64,000 nucleotides of DNA from Terriglobia bacterium (GCA_020072645.1 JAIQGK010000003.1:434001-498000), one strand, 5' to 3'. Counted from the first letter of the stretch, positions 32,701 to 40,800 are shown. Numbers and translations are program-made. Notes: generated by a model from the letters alone, not told the origin.

Positions 32701-34856
32701 CCACCCTGGAACTTGGACAGGCGAAGCTGGAGCGATATGACCTCGAAAACCTTTCCGCCGAATGTGATCTTAATTTCGATATCGCAGAAACTGCCGACGG
32801 AATGGGCGGCTACATCAGGTACAGCGCTGATCTGTTCGAAGCGGACACCATCTCTCGCTGGATCGAACATTTCAAGGTCTTGCTAGCAGGCATTGCCGCC
32901 GATCCTCAACAGTCCATTGCGACCATAGCCTTGCTTACGTCCTTTGAGCGCCGGCAATTGGTGGAAGACTGGAACCAGACAGAAGTCGCTCGTCCGAATG
33001 AAAAACTTCTGACGGATCTGATAGAGGAGCAAGCCCACCGTAAGCCCAACGCAATTGCAGTGAGTAGCGAAGAAGGCCATCTCACGTATGCTGAGCTGAA
33101 TGCGCAGGCCAACCAGATTGCTCGTTATCTGCGCCGGTTTGGCGTAGGTCCTGAGGTTCCCGTTGGCATGTGCATGGAACGCAATCTGGAGATGGTGAAA
33201 GGACTATTGGGGATTTTTAAAGCCGGTGGAGTTTACCTGCCTTTAGATCCGGCCTACCCACTGGAAAGATTGCTGGATATTGCCGCGGACTCAAAAGCTC
33301 GCGTGATGCTGGTGCAGGAAAAACTCGTCAAAGAGCTTCCCCGTGGCAATGGCAAATTAATAAAGGTGGGTACTGATTGGCCCCAGATTAGCCAGGAAGA
33401 ATCAGGAAATCTCGAGATAAAACTAAGTGCAGACAATCTGGCCTATGTAATTTACGCGTCAGGTTCCAGCGGCGGCCCGAAAGGAGCCATGAACACGCAC
33501 GCCGGAATTCTGAACCGCCTGCTTTGGATGCAAGACAGATTTAGCCTTAAGGAAGACGATCATATCCTGCAAAAAACTCCAATCTGCTTCGACATCTCTT
33601 TGTGGGAATTCTTCTGGCCATTGTTGACTGGAGCGGAATTGGTTATGGCTAATCCTGGGGGACACCTTGACCCGGATTATGTGGCGAAAGTGATTAGAGA
33701 GAAGCAGATCACTACCCTGCATTTTGTTCCTTCAGCGTTGCGCATGTTCCTGGAATCATCAGTCGCGGAGAAGTGTGGAAGCTTGCGACGCGTGATTTGC
33801 AGTGGAGAAGTCTTAACCGCGGATTTGCAGTCTGCATTCTTCGGCCAGTTTCAGAGCGAGCTGCACAATCTTTATGGACCTACTGAAGCGTCTATTGACG
33901 TTACTTCCTGGAGCTGTGAACGAAGCCATAACAGGCCAGGCATTCCCATAGGCAAGCCGATTGCCAATACTCAAATCTATGTGCTGGATGAGTTTATGGA
34001 ACCTGTGCCCGTGGGAGTGACAGGAGAACTCTTCATTGGCGGTGCTGGGCTATCGCGTGGTTATCTCGGCCAGGCGGCGTTAACTGCGCAAGGTTTTGTT
34101 CCCAATCCCTTTAGCACTGTACCGGGAGAGCGCTTGTACCGCACGGGAGATTTAGCGCGGTTCCTGCCGGACGGTAACATCGAGTTCCTGGGAAGAATTG
34201 ACAATCAAATCAAATTGAATGGTCACAGAATCGAACCGGGAGAGATCGAAGAGATCATCCAAAGCTATCCCGGTGTGCACCAAGCGGTCGTGGTGACGGA
34301 TCAGGATGATAAAGATGTTACGCGGCTTGTCACTTATGTGATGCCTCGTGTGGGACAGGTGGTCAATGCTGTCGAGCTCAAGAATCACATCCGGCAGAAA
34401 CTGCCGGAAGCCATGGTGCCTGGTGTGATTGTTGAAATCGCCGAATTACCCTTGACCGCCAGTGGAAAGATAGACCGAAAGCGTCTGCCCAAGGTTGAAC
34501 GCATGAGCATGGGCGGAGCGGACACTGATAAGGCGCCCCGTACAGAAATCGAACGCTATATTGCCGAAATCTGGCAGCAGGAATTGCAGCTCACCAGCAT
34601 TGGTGTTCATGACAATTTCTTCGATTTGGGCGGTCACTCGCTTCTGCTTGTGACGATTCAGGAAAAGCTCGCTGTCCGCTTCAATGATCAACTAACGGTG
34701 ATCGACCTGTTTACTTACCCGACCATTGCTACGCTGGCCAAATTTCTTGAGCAGCCACAGGACGACGCTCCACTGGAAATGGCGGCAACAGAGCGGGCCG
34801 ATCTCCAGCTACAAGCTTTTGCCGCTGTAAGGGGAGGTCGCAGTGAAGACCAATAG
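14706..34856 (+). CDS. Giant hybrid NRPS/PKS: FAAL-ACP-C-A-T-C-A-T-C-A(MT)-T-KS-AT-KR-ACP-C-A-T
   Basis: 6,716 residues starting the assembly line. FAAL (about 10-570, P-loop YTSGSTATPKG) activates a fatty acid for the ACP (Ser625 in GLNSL). C1 (HHIIADY from 807), A1 (code DLFNNALTYK, Ala-like), T (Ser1684). C2-A2 (DLFNNALTYK), T (Ser2725). C3-A3 (DVWHISLIDK, Ser-like) is interrupted by an FkbM methyltransferase at about 3700-3970; T (Ser4083). KS (Cys4318), AT (Ser4767, HAFH from 4863, malonyl type), KR (Tyr5444 and second Ser intact, though the nucleotide loop reads TGGLNDVG), ACP (Ser5588). C4-A4 (DIWHISLIDK, Ser-like; A3 motif YASGSS), T (Ser6645). No E, DH, ER or TE domain is seen. Codes were picked by eye. 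The next gene overlaps by 14 bases. Confidence 0.92.
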   Translation: MPNNFSNLNELLLWRTEHSSGQPVLTFLQNGEKEEVNWNYEELTRRAWSIAALLQSSGSSGETVLLLYPPGPDFIAAFWGCLAAGAIAVPVYPPRSNRNLLRLKAVIQDSQAHTVLTTRQTRAKVAPFADLDPQLGSLRYLTTDDLAQDLVREWKPPNVTGDSIAFLQYTSGSTATPKGVMVSHSNLLENEALIQEAFRQTEKSVVVGWLPLYHDMGLIGNMLQPIYAGARCILMPPMAFLERPFRWLNAITRYRATTSGGPNFAYDLCVRKIAEENLSTLDLSSWEVAFNGAEPVRGQTMRRFAERFSPVGFKSKAFTPCYGLAEATLLVSAQATEDEPLIAELDTDALGRHEVRFPSDESGVTRVVSCGQPARGSTVRIVDPETLLPCSPNQIGEIWVSGPSMALGYWNLPAETKHTFQAQMLGSDDGSFLRTGDLGFLRDGQLFVTGRLKDLIIIRGRNYYPQGIEETMATAHPALRVGCGAAFAIEKDREEQLVLVQEATIRSDDELDKAIQSIIRNIADVHELSVHSIVLIQSGTLPKTSSGKLQRHACKKDFLNQRLEVLREWRDTAETRQAPQARRSQEPAKRSAVETWVIEELARRTGIEPAEVDVRQPLMGFGLNSLTAVELCHNLQVRFGVEIASADVFDGLTIADIAKRTNKVAPLLTKSHAEQPSTYPLSHGQRALWVLHQMAPESAAYNISRAIRITTGVDIEALRRALQALVDRHPCLRTVFVDTTGEPVQQVADKAEVCFEYFDAASWSETELGKRLVEQSHRPFSLTQGPLFRAAVYGRSDNNHLLHVAVHHIIADYWSLTLLLEEVGKLYQAYHSKAEPQLPPLECSYANFVEWQRENLAGPEGERLRSYWKEELSGELAPLSLPADHARPPVQTFHGYSFPFVLESELTEKLKLFAAEHQTTLFSVLLAAFQILLYRLTSQKQITVGCPVAGRSRAEFANTVGYFVNAVPLRADFQQRQTFTDFLSQIRQRVLHAFAHDQYPFSLMVEQLGIARDPATSPVYQSMFVFQQTYGSHSDDFVRFALGQPGARVALGGLQLESVTVEQQTAQFDLTLTAGECPNGLIGEWEYNSDLFEKATIARWAGSFSILLEGILLNPETPVSQLPVVSVSERNRLLEELNCTEFEYDREQCLHELIAAQAKNRPGETAIVWGETEITFAELNARANQLARRLVRMGVQKKEDLVGICMRRSPDMVVAMLAIWKAGAAYVPLDPQYPAERLRFMLEDAGARVVITEEVLGERVYGGAATVLCFDRERELIQNESREQINEAVSSRQPAYLIYTSGSSGVPKGVVLTHRNATAFVAWAQRTFTQEEFSGVLAATSVCFDLSIFELWATLGCGGTVVLADDVLGWWESLREGKISNRVRLVNTVPSAIAKLIEQTRLPNEVVTINLAGEALKSELVTELWQSGNLKRVNNLYGPTETTTYSSWTTVEPQKKVTIGRGTGNTRLYVMDQELELAPFGVVGELYIAGAGVGRGYWKRASLTAERFLPDPNSKIPGERMYRTGDLVRWNNAGELEYLGRADQQVKLRGYRIELGEIEAALSSHSAVRENAVVVKESGLEKWVVAYAAPRPGMDINEGQLREYLQERIPRFMVPSQFVILENLPKTPNGKVDRKLLPDPVRSIVKGRKPQNETEETLAAIWAQVIHLEQVGIDENFFDLGGHSLLATQVMSRVRQVFGVDLQLRCLLENPTVAGLALQVEKATRITAPPLRPVPRKEHARLSFAQERLWFLSRYETEASLYNVPVALRLQGPLNKRALHAALQEIVDRHEVLRTSFPENEGAAVQSIAPVIDLPMPVLEMLETEMPQFLRHESRLPFNLATGPVIRASLLQLSNQDHVLVVVLHHIVCDGWSMGIMLQELTELYDAFSRGDSSPLAPLQVQYADFAEWQREWLQGELLEKQTAYWKAQLAGVEPLNLPTDRPHPAKPVFTGGSEVAILAQSVTAEVRSFSRRQAVTLFMTLLAAFKILLRRYSGQTDIAVGSPIANRAVPETEPLIGFFVNTLVLRSASAADSSVAELLQQVREVSLQAYAHQDVPFERLVEILDPARNLGRTPLFQTMFVLQNTPLPNLPWNGLKATPRMLETGTSKFDITLAARERDEELELSLEYSTESFDAERMKRLLQHYQNLLQGMILSPERCAGEIDILSAAERKQLLVEWKGVELEYEREKCLPELLEEQARRTPEAVAVVSADGQLTYAELNRKANQLGQYLRQLGVGPEVRVAICLERGRDLIVGLMGILKAGGAYVPLDGSYPKERLQYMVEDAEAAVVLTQTHLLGDLNGFGGRVVLLEKDRETIEQESGETLKAPTTPENLAYVIYTSGSTGRPRGVAITHRSATVLLHWARESFSAEELSAVLASTSICFDLSVFEIFVPLSCGGTVFVVKDVLELAKMPEPDAIKLVNTVPSAMRELVRIKAVPQSVRTVNLAGEALTWGLVQDVYGLGSAARVCNLYGPSEDTTYSTYAWLSKTPDAPAVPIGKPLANTQAYVLDGRMELLPVGVVGELYLAGAGLARGYLNRPELTAEKFVPNPFSTIIGQRLYRTGDLASYRPDGNLDYQGRIDHQVKVRGYRIELTEIEAALEEIVGVTQAVVVAADDSGEKRLVAYAAVEEGINPPQLKTALRKRLPEFMVPSDFVLLDRLPLTPNGKIDRRALPSFRKQRDEGSSYAEPRTAAEELIAQIWEDLLGIEHVGLHDNFFVLGGHSLLATRMLARVRETFHREIELRAIFEFPVLQDLATHVDSLTGEWQADTALPLVRVQRLGPLPLSSQQERLWFLDLFNSSGAAYNLPAAVRLKGNLNREALEWSFQEILRRHEILRARFVQTGAKPQLEIDEGFRVELPQIDVPDSTAGIAAQDWIHRELTEEAARPFELAEGRLFRTKLLRLGENEYILLITVHHIVFDGWSVGVLVNELRALYETYSTKSPLPLPDLEIQYVDYASWQRELLETGKLAEGLGYWKKYLQALPVLELPSDYPRPAVQSFRGANEEWVLAAEVNTGLKALGREHRVTLFMSLLAGLQILLARYSGQEDIAVGSPVANRPHAQLQSLIGFFVNTLVLRGDLSGNPPVREVLHRTRETCLSAYKHQTVPLEKLVDSLEPQRDLSRNPLFQVAMILQNAPAGTMQLPGLEMTLLRPAATGAKFDLTLVIEEGPQGLHGFAEYCADLFEPKTIRQMLGHYSQILREMVRDFQQCVSTLPLLTEAEHRQLLFDWNETTTVFASRCIHELFEEQARSTPDAVALEYEKQELSYAELNRRANQLGHYLRKQGVGPETRVGICLERSFEMVVGLLGILKAGGAYLPLDPGYPQERLAYMLQDGKVPVLLTQERFRSQLRSFDGKVVALDEQWDGITTESAANPKNITSLQNLVYVIYTSGSTGQPKGAMNIHGGLCNRLQWMQQQYGLNAGDRVLQKTPFTFDVSVWEFFWPLITGARLVMARPGGHQDADYISTTIQSSSITTIHFVPSMLSVWLESEGAASCTSLKRVICSGEALGLELQKRFQGKVGAELHNLYGPTEASIDVTFWHCQNDESRFFVPIGRPIANTQVYVLDNALQPVPVGVKGELYLGGMGLARGYLAQPGMTAEKFIPHPFSLVGGERLYRTGDAVRWRKKGELEYLGRLDHQVKLRGFRIELGEIETRLLEHEAVSEAVVTVREDTPGDKRLVAYLVPDRNCAHPVTQFLKFDQSGEFPRAARYELPNGMVISHQNKNETDFVYQEIFERRTYLQHGITLRNDACVVDVGANIGLFTLSILERAPQARIYAFEPIPPVFENLRINSLLAGGDIHLFNCGLSSVSGTADFTWFKHNSVISGRYADLKKEQGTIKTFLKNQNGAELSEETLETLIEQRLDHEKFRCTLRTLSEVIAAERIERIDLLKIDVEKSELEVFEGIEDKDWAKIRQLVIEVHDIEGRLRKMRHLLEVRGYEVSVEQDDELAATDLYTIFARRPETIKQGNGSYAPSSRVERVYWNSKQLETALRAHLSAKLPSYMVPNALVFLPAMPLTANGKIDKKALPALKSASKPSPGPKLPLGETERILAQIWKQILRIDEVGIEDKFFDVGGHSLLIPELRLEVQKAFGKNLPIVDFFQYPTIRSLAERLEGGRSIVRVESGRRSEIVETGQPGIGTTEFAIIGMVGRFPGAANLEEFWQNLEAGVESITDFSDEELRAAGISEELLGSPNFVKRGPVVANVDLFDARFFDVSAREAEMIDPQQRIFLECAWEALENAGYAARNYPGKIGLYAGSGPNTYVFNLLGEGNFLYSKDAAPILFANSNDFLATRVSYKLNLTGPSLTIQTACSTSLVAVHMACRALFNHECDMALAGGITIRTPQKVGDIFQEGSIVSPDGHCRTFDEQAQGTVRGNGAGVVVIKRLEDALRDRDHIRAVIKGSAINNDGSDKVGYTAPSITGQCNVIQEALRESGVKPETITCLEAHGTATPLGDPIEISALTQAYRGMGAEKNAFCAIGSVKSNIGHADSAAGVAGLIKTVLALEHKQIPPTLHCERTNPQIDFDHSPFYVNTKLAEWKPESLPRRAGVSSFGIGGTNAHVILEEAPTDDAVSACRPWQLVLLSAKTATALESAVENLEAYLRKNQSAHLADVAHTLQVGRATFAHRCLVVAESTAEATERFKTRHTKPLPASVVSHEGLRPVFVFPGQGTQYVNMGKHLYAHEPLFHEVVDQCSELLRPELQLDLRSVLYPSPQESQWAETELRETRTTQPTIFVIEYALARMWMSWGVMPDSMLGHSIGEYVAACLAGVFSLEDALKLVAVRGRLMQSCERGGMLAVAASENEVQIYLKAGLELAAINGSRSCVLSGPLESLELAEKELVKQQVVHRRLASSHAFHSAMMEPIVDQFVQQVRRVRLNAPQMRYLSNVTGDWIAAEQTTDPAYWGKQLRHTVQFADGIRNLCSAGARVTLEVGPGHTSHTAMRQTIAKADLPTMLTSLPESQTGESDVKHVLTTLGHLWLQGARIDWNEFASGEKRRRIPLPTYPFERQRFWVDAPGSRLSHAEGSRKQLKDWLYLPCWKETARVAPARKAEGSEKTRLLVFSPNSRITSMLVEKFEQRRYEIVNVVAGQEFARTGPEAYAIRPAARADYDTLFSVLQEQGQFPQKILHLWNTGPAGSLEYELDRALYSPLHVVQAATAIPGVGRIQCMVVSSGLHEITGNEDVSPAKATLLGLCRTVSQELPDFVCRSVDIEVPSEGSWMEHALLDQLICEFESEEQQPIVSYRGARRWIQTFDQALLEAGEPDLVREGGVYLITGGLNDVGFQFAEWLASQMHASVVLVDRRSFPLREHWSVWPETHTGDPAVKQINRIRSWEQNGARVLISNADVADEDQMRDLCKHVRAELGVIHGVIHAAGVFEAEPIAAMTDDHVSALLTPKVHGALVLDRIFAEQDLDFMVFCSSLVSMIGEAKHAGYAAANAFLDSLARRNFFRNRCFVLSINWDAWTLSDDSRSCAVTGASEGIRQEEAVEVLRRLLRAKPGPQAVISTRDLAWLARKKTSVEEEAAEATERAYARPNLDHPVEPPTNTTETLLVRIWTEVLGVSPIGINDDFFELGGDSLIGLKLTARSRDLGIQIAVAQLFRNRTIRELAAAVDQVALAEKIPPIVRIPRNGTIPLSYTQQRVWFIDRMTPDGSAYNIPAAVRIKGFLDLTVLERVLHEIISRHESLRTRFEIVDSGPRQVIDDTIAVPLSVIDLSSGTEDVEKTARIVARDEIQKPFDLQRGPLIRTCLLRLAEQEHVLVMTMHHTVSDGWSLGILVREVSVLYKAFSAGEPSPLAELPIQYADYSAWQRQWISGDVLEQQLNYWKQQLAGVPVLDLPTDFARPLIQSQRGGIVRFKVSLELTVKLKEICLQHGTTLYMTLLAAFQTLMSRYSRQHDITTGTAIAGRRRTETESLIGFFVNTLVLRTDLSGAPAFAALLQQVKQTTLEAYAHQDVPFEKLVEVLSPDRDLGRSPLYQVMFGLQNAPYATLELGQAKLERYDLENLSAECDLNFDIAETADGMGGYIRYSADLFEADTISRWIEHFKVLLAGIAADPQQSIATIALLTSFERRQLVEDWNQTEVARPNEKLLTDLIEEQAHRKPNAIAVSSEEGHLTYAELNAQANQIARYLRRFGVGPEVPVGMCMERNLEMVKGLLGIFKAGGVYLPLDPAYPLERLLDIAADSKARVMLVQEKLVKELPRGNGKLIKVGTDWPQISQEESGNLEIKLSADNLAYVIYASGSSGGPKGAMNTHAGILNRLLWMQDRFSLKEDDHILQKTPICFDISLWEFFWPLLTGAELVMANPGGHLDPDYVAKVIREKQITTLHFVPSALRMFLESSVAEKCGSLRRVICSGEVLTADLQSAFFGQFQSELHNLYGPTEASIDVTSWSCERSHNRPGIPIGKPIANTQIYVLDEFMEPVPVGVTGELFIGGAGLSRGYLGQAALTAQGFVPNPFSTVPGERLYRTGDLARFLPDGNIEFLGRIDNQIKLNGHRIEPGEIEEIIQSYPGVHQAVVVTDQDDKDVTRLVTYVMPRVGQVVNAVELKNHIRQKLPEAMVPGVIVEIAELPLTASGKIDRKRLPKVERMSMGGADTDKAPRTEIERYIAEIWQQELQLTSIGVHDNFFDLGGHSLLLVTIQEKLAVRFNDQLTVIDLFTYPTIATLAKFLEQPQDDAPLEMAATERADLQLQAFAAVRGGRSEDQ
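25800..26610 (+). other. FkbM-type methyltransferase domain inserted in a Ser adenylation domain
   Basis: Between motif A8 (HQVKLRGFRIELGEIE) and motif A10 (TANGKIDKKAL) of A3 lie about 270 extra residues. They carry a SAM-binding VDVGANIGLFTLS, a FEPIPPVFENL helix and IDLLKIDVEKSELEV, the hallmarks of FkbM methyltransferases. FkbM-type insertions in adenylation domains are known to O-methylate side-chain hydroxyls, as in the kutzneride Ser domain. With a Ser-type code, O-methylserine is the straightforward prediction. Confidence 0.8.
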
Positions 34857-37800
34857 CAGCCCGCCAGAATACGCTGCCAGTATCGCTGTCATCGGCAAGT
34901 CCGGCCGTTTTCCTAAAGCTGGGAATTTGAACCAGTTTTGGGAGAACCTGTGCACTGGAAGAGAATGTATATCTTTCTTCACGGACGAAGAACTTTTATC
35001 CGCAGGTGTTGATGCAGAAATGTTGCACCGGCCCAACTATGTAAAGGCATTCGGTATTGTGGAAGACGCCGAGTTCTTCGACCCCCAGTTCTTTGGCTAC
35101 ACTCCACGCGAAGCGCAAATGATTGATCCGCAGCAACGCGTGTTTCTCGAGTGTGCGTGGGAGGCGCTTGAAGATGCAGGCTACGCCTCCGACGATCCCG
35201 GAATGGTTGCAATCTACGCCAGTTCCACGATGAGCACCTATATCAGGAATCTGCTGGCCAACCCCGAAATTCTCGGCTCGTCGGATATCATGCAACTCGT
35301 TTCCGGCAATGACAAGGACTATGTGCCGACGCGCGTCTCCTACAAATTGAACCTCAGGGGACCGAGCGTATGTGTTCAAAGCGCCTGCTCCAGCTCGCTT
35401 GTCGCTATTCACCTGGCGTGTCGCAGCTTGTTGACCTATGAATGCGATCTCGCCCTGGCAGGGGGCGTTTCAATTGGAGTCCCTCTTAAACAGGGTTATC
35501 TCTATGAGGAGGGCGGGATTACATCGCCGGACGGGCACTGCCGGGCCTTTGACGCTAAGGCGAATGGCACCATCCTGGGATCCGGATGCGGCATTGTCGT
35601 ACTGAAGCGGCTTTCTGAGGCCATGAAAGACGGCGATAACATCCAGGCAATTATTCGCGGCTCAGCGATTAATAATGATGGCTCCAGCAAGATCGGCTTT
35701 ACGGCCCCAAGTGTGGATGCGCAGGCTGAGGTAATTCGCGCCGCCCTGGCGATGTCCCGCGTCCCCTCGGATACCGTTACTTATGTGGAGGCCCATGGCA
35801 CGGGAACTCCGCTGGGTGATCCCATTGAAGTCACGGCCTTATCGAAAGCTTATCGGTCAGGCAATGGAAGAAAGTCCCCCTGCGCTATCGGTTCACTCAA
35901 AAGCAATATTGGCCATCTGGATGCTGCCGCCGGAGTGGCCGCAGTAATTAAGACAGTGCTGGCCCTGGAACACAAGAAACTTGTGCCCAGCTTGAATTTC
36001 GAAAGCCCCAACCCTAAAGCTAATTTCGACGCGAGCCCGTTCTATGTGAATACCGCTCTTGGCGACTGGCCGGCGGCGGGAATCCCCAGGCGCGCCGGCG
36101 TGACCTCGTTAGGAATCGGTGGGACCAATGTTCATGTAATTTTAGAAGAGGCGCCTGAAGTCGAGAGACAAGTTTTGGATCGCAAGCAGCATTTGCTGGT
36201 TTTTTCAGCCAAGAGCATGGCGGCGTTGGAATCCATGACTGCCAAAATGGCAGAGCATCTGCAGACCAACTCCGACGTTCCGCTTTCGGATGTCGCTTAT
36301 TCCCTTCAGGTGGGCAGGAAAGCATTTCCTTGTCGCCGCGTGGTAGTGTGCGAAACAGCTGCGGAGGCGATTGGGCGGCTAAGGCAGCCGCATGGCGACG
36401 GAACCGCTACTGGAACGGCTAACGTGCGAAATCGCCCGGTAGTGTTTATGTTCCCGGGAGGCGGAGCGCAGTATCCGGGGATGGGACGCGAACTCTATCA
36501 GCAGGAACGCGTCTTCCGCGAGAGCTTTGATAAGTGCACTGAGATGCTCCGGCCGGTACTAGGCCGGGATTTGAGAGCACTGGTTCATCCAGACGCGAAG
36601 GAAAGCGAAGCAGCCGCAGTTGCCCTGGCGCAACCGTCCCTGGGCCTGCCCGCCATTTTCACGATCGAATATGCAATGGCGCAGTTATTCATGTCCTGGG
36701 GTATCAAGCCCAAGAGCATGATAGGACATAGCCTGGGCGAATACGCCGCAGCCTGTGTGTCCGGTGTGTTTTCCTTGCCGGATGCCCTGGCGCTGGTCGC
36801 ATTGCGCGGAAGACTGTTTGAAACTCTCCCGGCAGGGGCGATGCTCAGTGTCCAAATGCGGGAATCCGATTTGGCGAAGCTCTCTTTGCAAGGTGTGGAC
36901 ATTGCCGCCATTAACGGACCGGACAATTGTGTGATCTCCGGCAAAGTCGGCGCCATCGAGCAAGCCACAGCGATTCTCGAATCGAAAGGAATCGAATTCC
37001 GCCGATTGCATATAGATACCGCTTCGCATTGTTCCATGGTGGATCCTATCGTGGAGCAATTGCGTTCTTTCCTCGGTCGGCTCAAGCTCAGCGTTCCGAA
37101 GATTCCGTTCATCTCAAACCTCACTGGCACCTGGATCACCCCAGAACAGGCCGTTGATCCAGGTTACTGGGCGCGGCATCTCCGGCATACAGTCAGATTT
37201 GCAGATGGAATCGCCGAGTTATTGAAGGAGCCGGAAATTGCCTTGGTTGAGTTGGGTCCCGGACACATTCTTAGTACTCTGGCCCGTGTCCAGGCCAGAG
37301 AAAAATCTGTTCCGGTCATCTCGTCCATGAAACATCCCCACGAAGCTCTTCCGGAGACGCATGTGCTTTATTTGAGTCTTGGCCGGCTGTGGCTTTCAGG
37401 GACTGATGTGGATTGGAAGACCTTGCACGCTGGTGAAAAATGCCGGCGCATTTCGCTTCCTGTTTATCCTTTTGAAAGACAGAAGTATTTTGTTGAGCCT
37501 GCGCGTTCTGGCGAAGCGAAGCCTGCGCCGCATCGAAAAAAGCCTGACATCACGAACTGGTTTTATGCGCCTTCCTGGAAGCAAATGTTCTCTTGGCAGC
37601 CCAGACAGGTGGAGTCCAGCACATGGCTGGTATTTTCCGGTGGCGGCCATCTGGAATCGGATTTTGTGGAAGAGTTGAGAAAGGCAAATCATGAAGTCAG
37701 CGTGGTACTGGCAGGTGCGAAAGCAAGCGCCTTTGAGCAGATGGATCCTCATGAATTTCGAATAGATCCTGCCAACGCTGGTCACTATAGCAGCCTGTTT

Positions 37801-40800
37801 GCTTCGTCGGGATCTGGCCCCGCCAATTTTGTCCACTTTTGGAGTTTGAGTCCCGACTCGGACCCGCAGGAAACTTTTTATAGTCTCTTTTTCCTGGCCC
37901 AAGCCATTGGCGAAGTGAATATTGCGGAACAAAAGAACATTTGGATTGTGAGTAATGGTGTAGCACAAGTATCTCAAGACGATCTGCCCAGCCCAGATAG
38001 AGCAATGCTGCTGGGACCATGCCGGACCATACCGCTCGAATATTCGAATCTGCATTGCGCGTTGATTGACGTTGGATCATCCGAGCAAAAGACCGCAACT
38101 ACGCTGCTTCAATACTGTGCCAGCCAGCCTCAATCCTCATTGGTGGCCTATCGCATGGGACGGATTTGGAGCCAATGCGTGGAGCCACTGCCTTTACCCT
38201 CAAGTGGTGGGAGCCTGCGACCCAATGGTGTCTACCTCATCGTCGGCGGTCTGGGTGGAATAGGTCTGACGCTGGCGTTGCATCTGGCCAGAAAAACAGA
38301 AGCTAAATTAGTTTTGGTGGATGTCGCCACCGCTCCTTCTCGTGAGGATTGGGACCGTCTCCTGGAGAGCAAGTCCACACCGGCTGCGGTGCGCTTTCAA
38401 ATAGATGCCTTGCGTAATCTTGAAGATCTCCATGCACCTCTTCTCATGGCGCAGGCCGATGTTTGCGACGCACGTCAGATGCAGGACGTTGTTGAAGAAG
38501 CTACGCAAAAGTTCGGCGCCATCCATGGAGTGATTCACGCTGCTGGAATGCCTGGCGGAGGAATCATGCAGTTCAAGACCCCCGCGGAGATTGATGCTGT
38601 GCTCGCGCCCAAGGTGAGAGGCACGCGCGTTCTTGAGCGTATCTTCAAGGACCTCAATCTTGATTTCTTCATTGCCTGCTCCGGAGTTACCTCTGTGCAA
38701 GGTGAGTTTGCGCAGGTTGATAATTGCTCGGCAAACGCTTTTCTTGATGCTTTTTGTTTGAACAACAGCTTCAAACCTTCCACCCGGACCATGTGTATAG
38801 GATGGGACACGTGGAAAGAAGCTGGAATGGCCCAGAATGCGGTCCTCTCACCAGACCTGGAGCATCTGCGCAATCAGAGATTCGCGATAGCTCTTTCCAA
38901 TGCGGAGGCAGTTGAGATCTTCGACCGCATTCTCGATTTCGATGTCCCGAGATCTCACGTCCTGGTTTCCACTGTAGATTTGGATATCTCTCCACGCCGG
39001 TCGAATTCAACGGTGTCGGTAGAAGATACAGTTTCAACGGAGACGCTGGAGCTGTACTCCAGGCCCGAAGTGACCAGTACTTTTGTCGCGCCAAGGGATG
39101 ACATCGAACGTCAAATCGCAGAAGTTTGGCAGTCCGTGCTGGGCTTGAAAGAGATTGGCGCTTATGACAGCTTTTGGGAACTTGGAGGTCATTCACTCCT
39201 GGCTACCCAGGTAGTTTCCCGGTTAAAAGAGAAATTTCACATACCACTTCCGCTGCGTGCTCTCTTTGAGATGCCGACCATTGAAAAGCTGGGCGAAGCA
39301 ATTCGACTGCAATTGGAATCAGCAAGCTCGGAGATTGCCTCCGCGCCTCTGGCCGGGTCTGAAGCGCATAAGGCGCCCATTCGTCGGGTGGATCGTAACG
39401 GGAAGTTGGCGTTGTCTCATTCACAAGAACGTTTGTGGTTCATCAACCAGCTTGAGCCGGAAAATACGGCTTACAATGTGCCGCAGGCAGTCAGGATCCA
39501 GGGTCCTCTGGAACCGAAGGCGTTGGAGAGAACTCTGCGAGAGATCGTGCGCCGGCATGAATCGCTGCGCACCCGCTTCGTAAGCCTGAATAGCGAACCG
39601 CAGCAGATCATTGATTCCAACCTATCCGTGGAACTGCCAGTGACCGATCTGGGCCATCTTCCGGAAGCAGAGCGTGTGGTGGAAGCGCAAAGACTGGCAC
39701 AAGAGGACGCGCTACGGCCCTTTGATCTGGCGCGTGGACCGGTGTTCCGAATGAAATTGCTGCGTCTGGCCAGCCAGGACCATGTGCTGGTCTTCAACAT
39801 GCACCATGTCGTGGCTGATTCCTGGTCCACGGTTGTGCTGCTGAAGGAGGTCGCGGCGATCTACAGCAGCTATACCAATGGGCAGCCTTCTCCCCTGCCC
39901 GAGCTGGATATTCAATACGCCGACTTCAGCGCGTGGCAGCGCGAGTTGTTGAGTGGGCCGTTGCTGGAAAAACAATTGGAGTATTGGAAGCGAAAACTTG
40001 CCGGGGTGGAACCTCTGATGCTTCCTACCGACCGGCCGCGGACCGGTATCCAGCGCCCTGACGGAGCCATTAGTCGTTTCGCGGTACCTATGGAACTCAC
40101 GGAATCATTGAGAACTCTGAGCCGGAAACAAGGCGCCACCCTTTATATGATTCTGTTGGCGGCTTTTCAGTCGCTGCTTGGGCGTTACAGCGGGCAATCT
40201 GACATCGCGGTCGGATCACCCATCGCGGGACGCATGCGGACCGAGACCGAGGGGTTAATCGGTATCTTTATTAATACGCTGGTATTGCGGGCCGATCTCT
40301 CCGGCCAACCAGATTCGCTGGAATTATTGCGGCAAGTCAAGGAAACCACCTTGGAGGCATATGCCCATCAGGACGTACCCTTTGAGAAGCTGGTGGAAGT
40401 GCTGCTGCCGCAGCGGGACCTAGCCAGATCACCTCTGTTTCAGGTGCTGTTTGTTCTCCAGAATGTTCCCTGGACGGCATTTGAATTGGGGGCGGCGAAG
40501 ATGACGCCTCTTGAGCTAGATAACGGCGCAGCTCAATTCGAGATTTCGCTGATTCTGGTAGAGACCAGTGCCGGAATGGAAGGTTACGTTACGTACTTCA
40601 CGCAGATGTATGACGCGACCACCATTGGCCGGATGATCGAGCATTACCAGATGTTGCTCAGCGGTATTGCGGCGAATCCGAAGCAACCCATTGCCTGGCT
40701 GCCCCTGTTGACGGATAAAGAAAGAAAGCAGGTGGTGGAGGACTGGAACCGCACGGAGCTGCAGTATCCGCGGGACAAGTGCTTACACGAGCTGTTTGAA

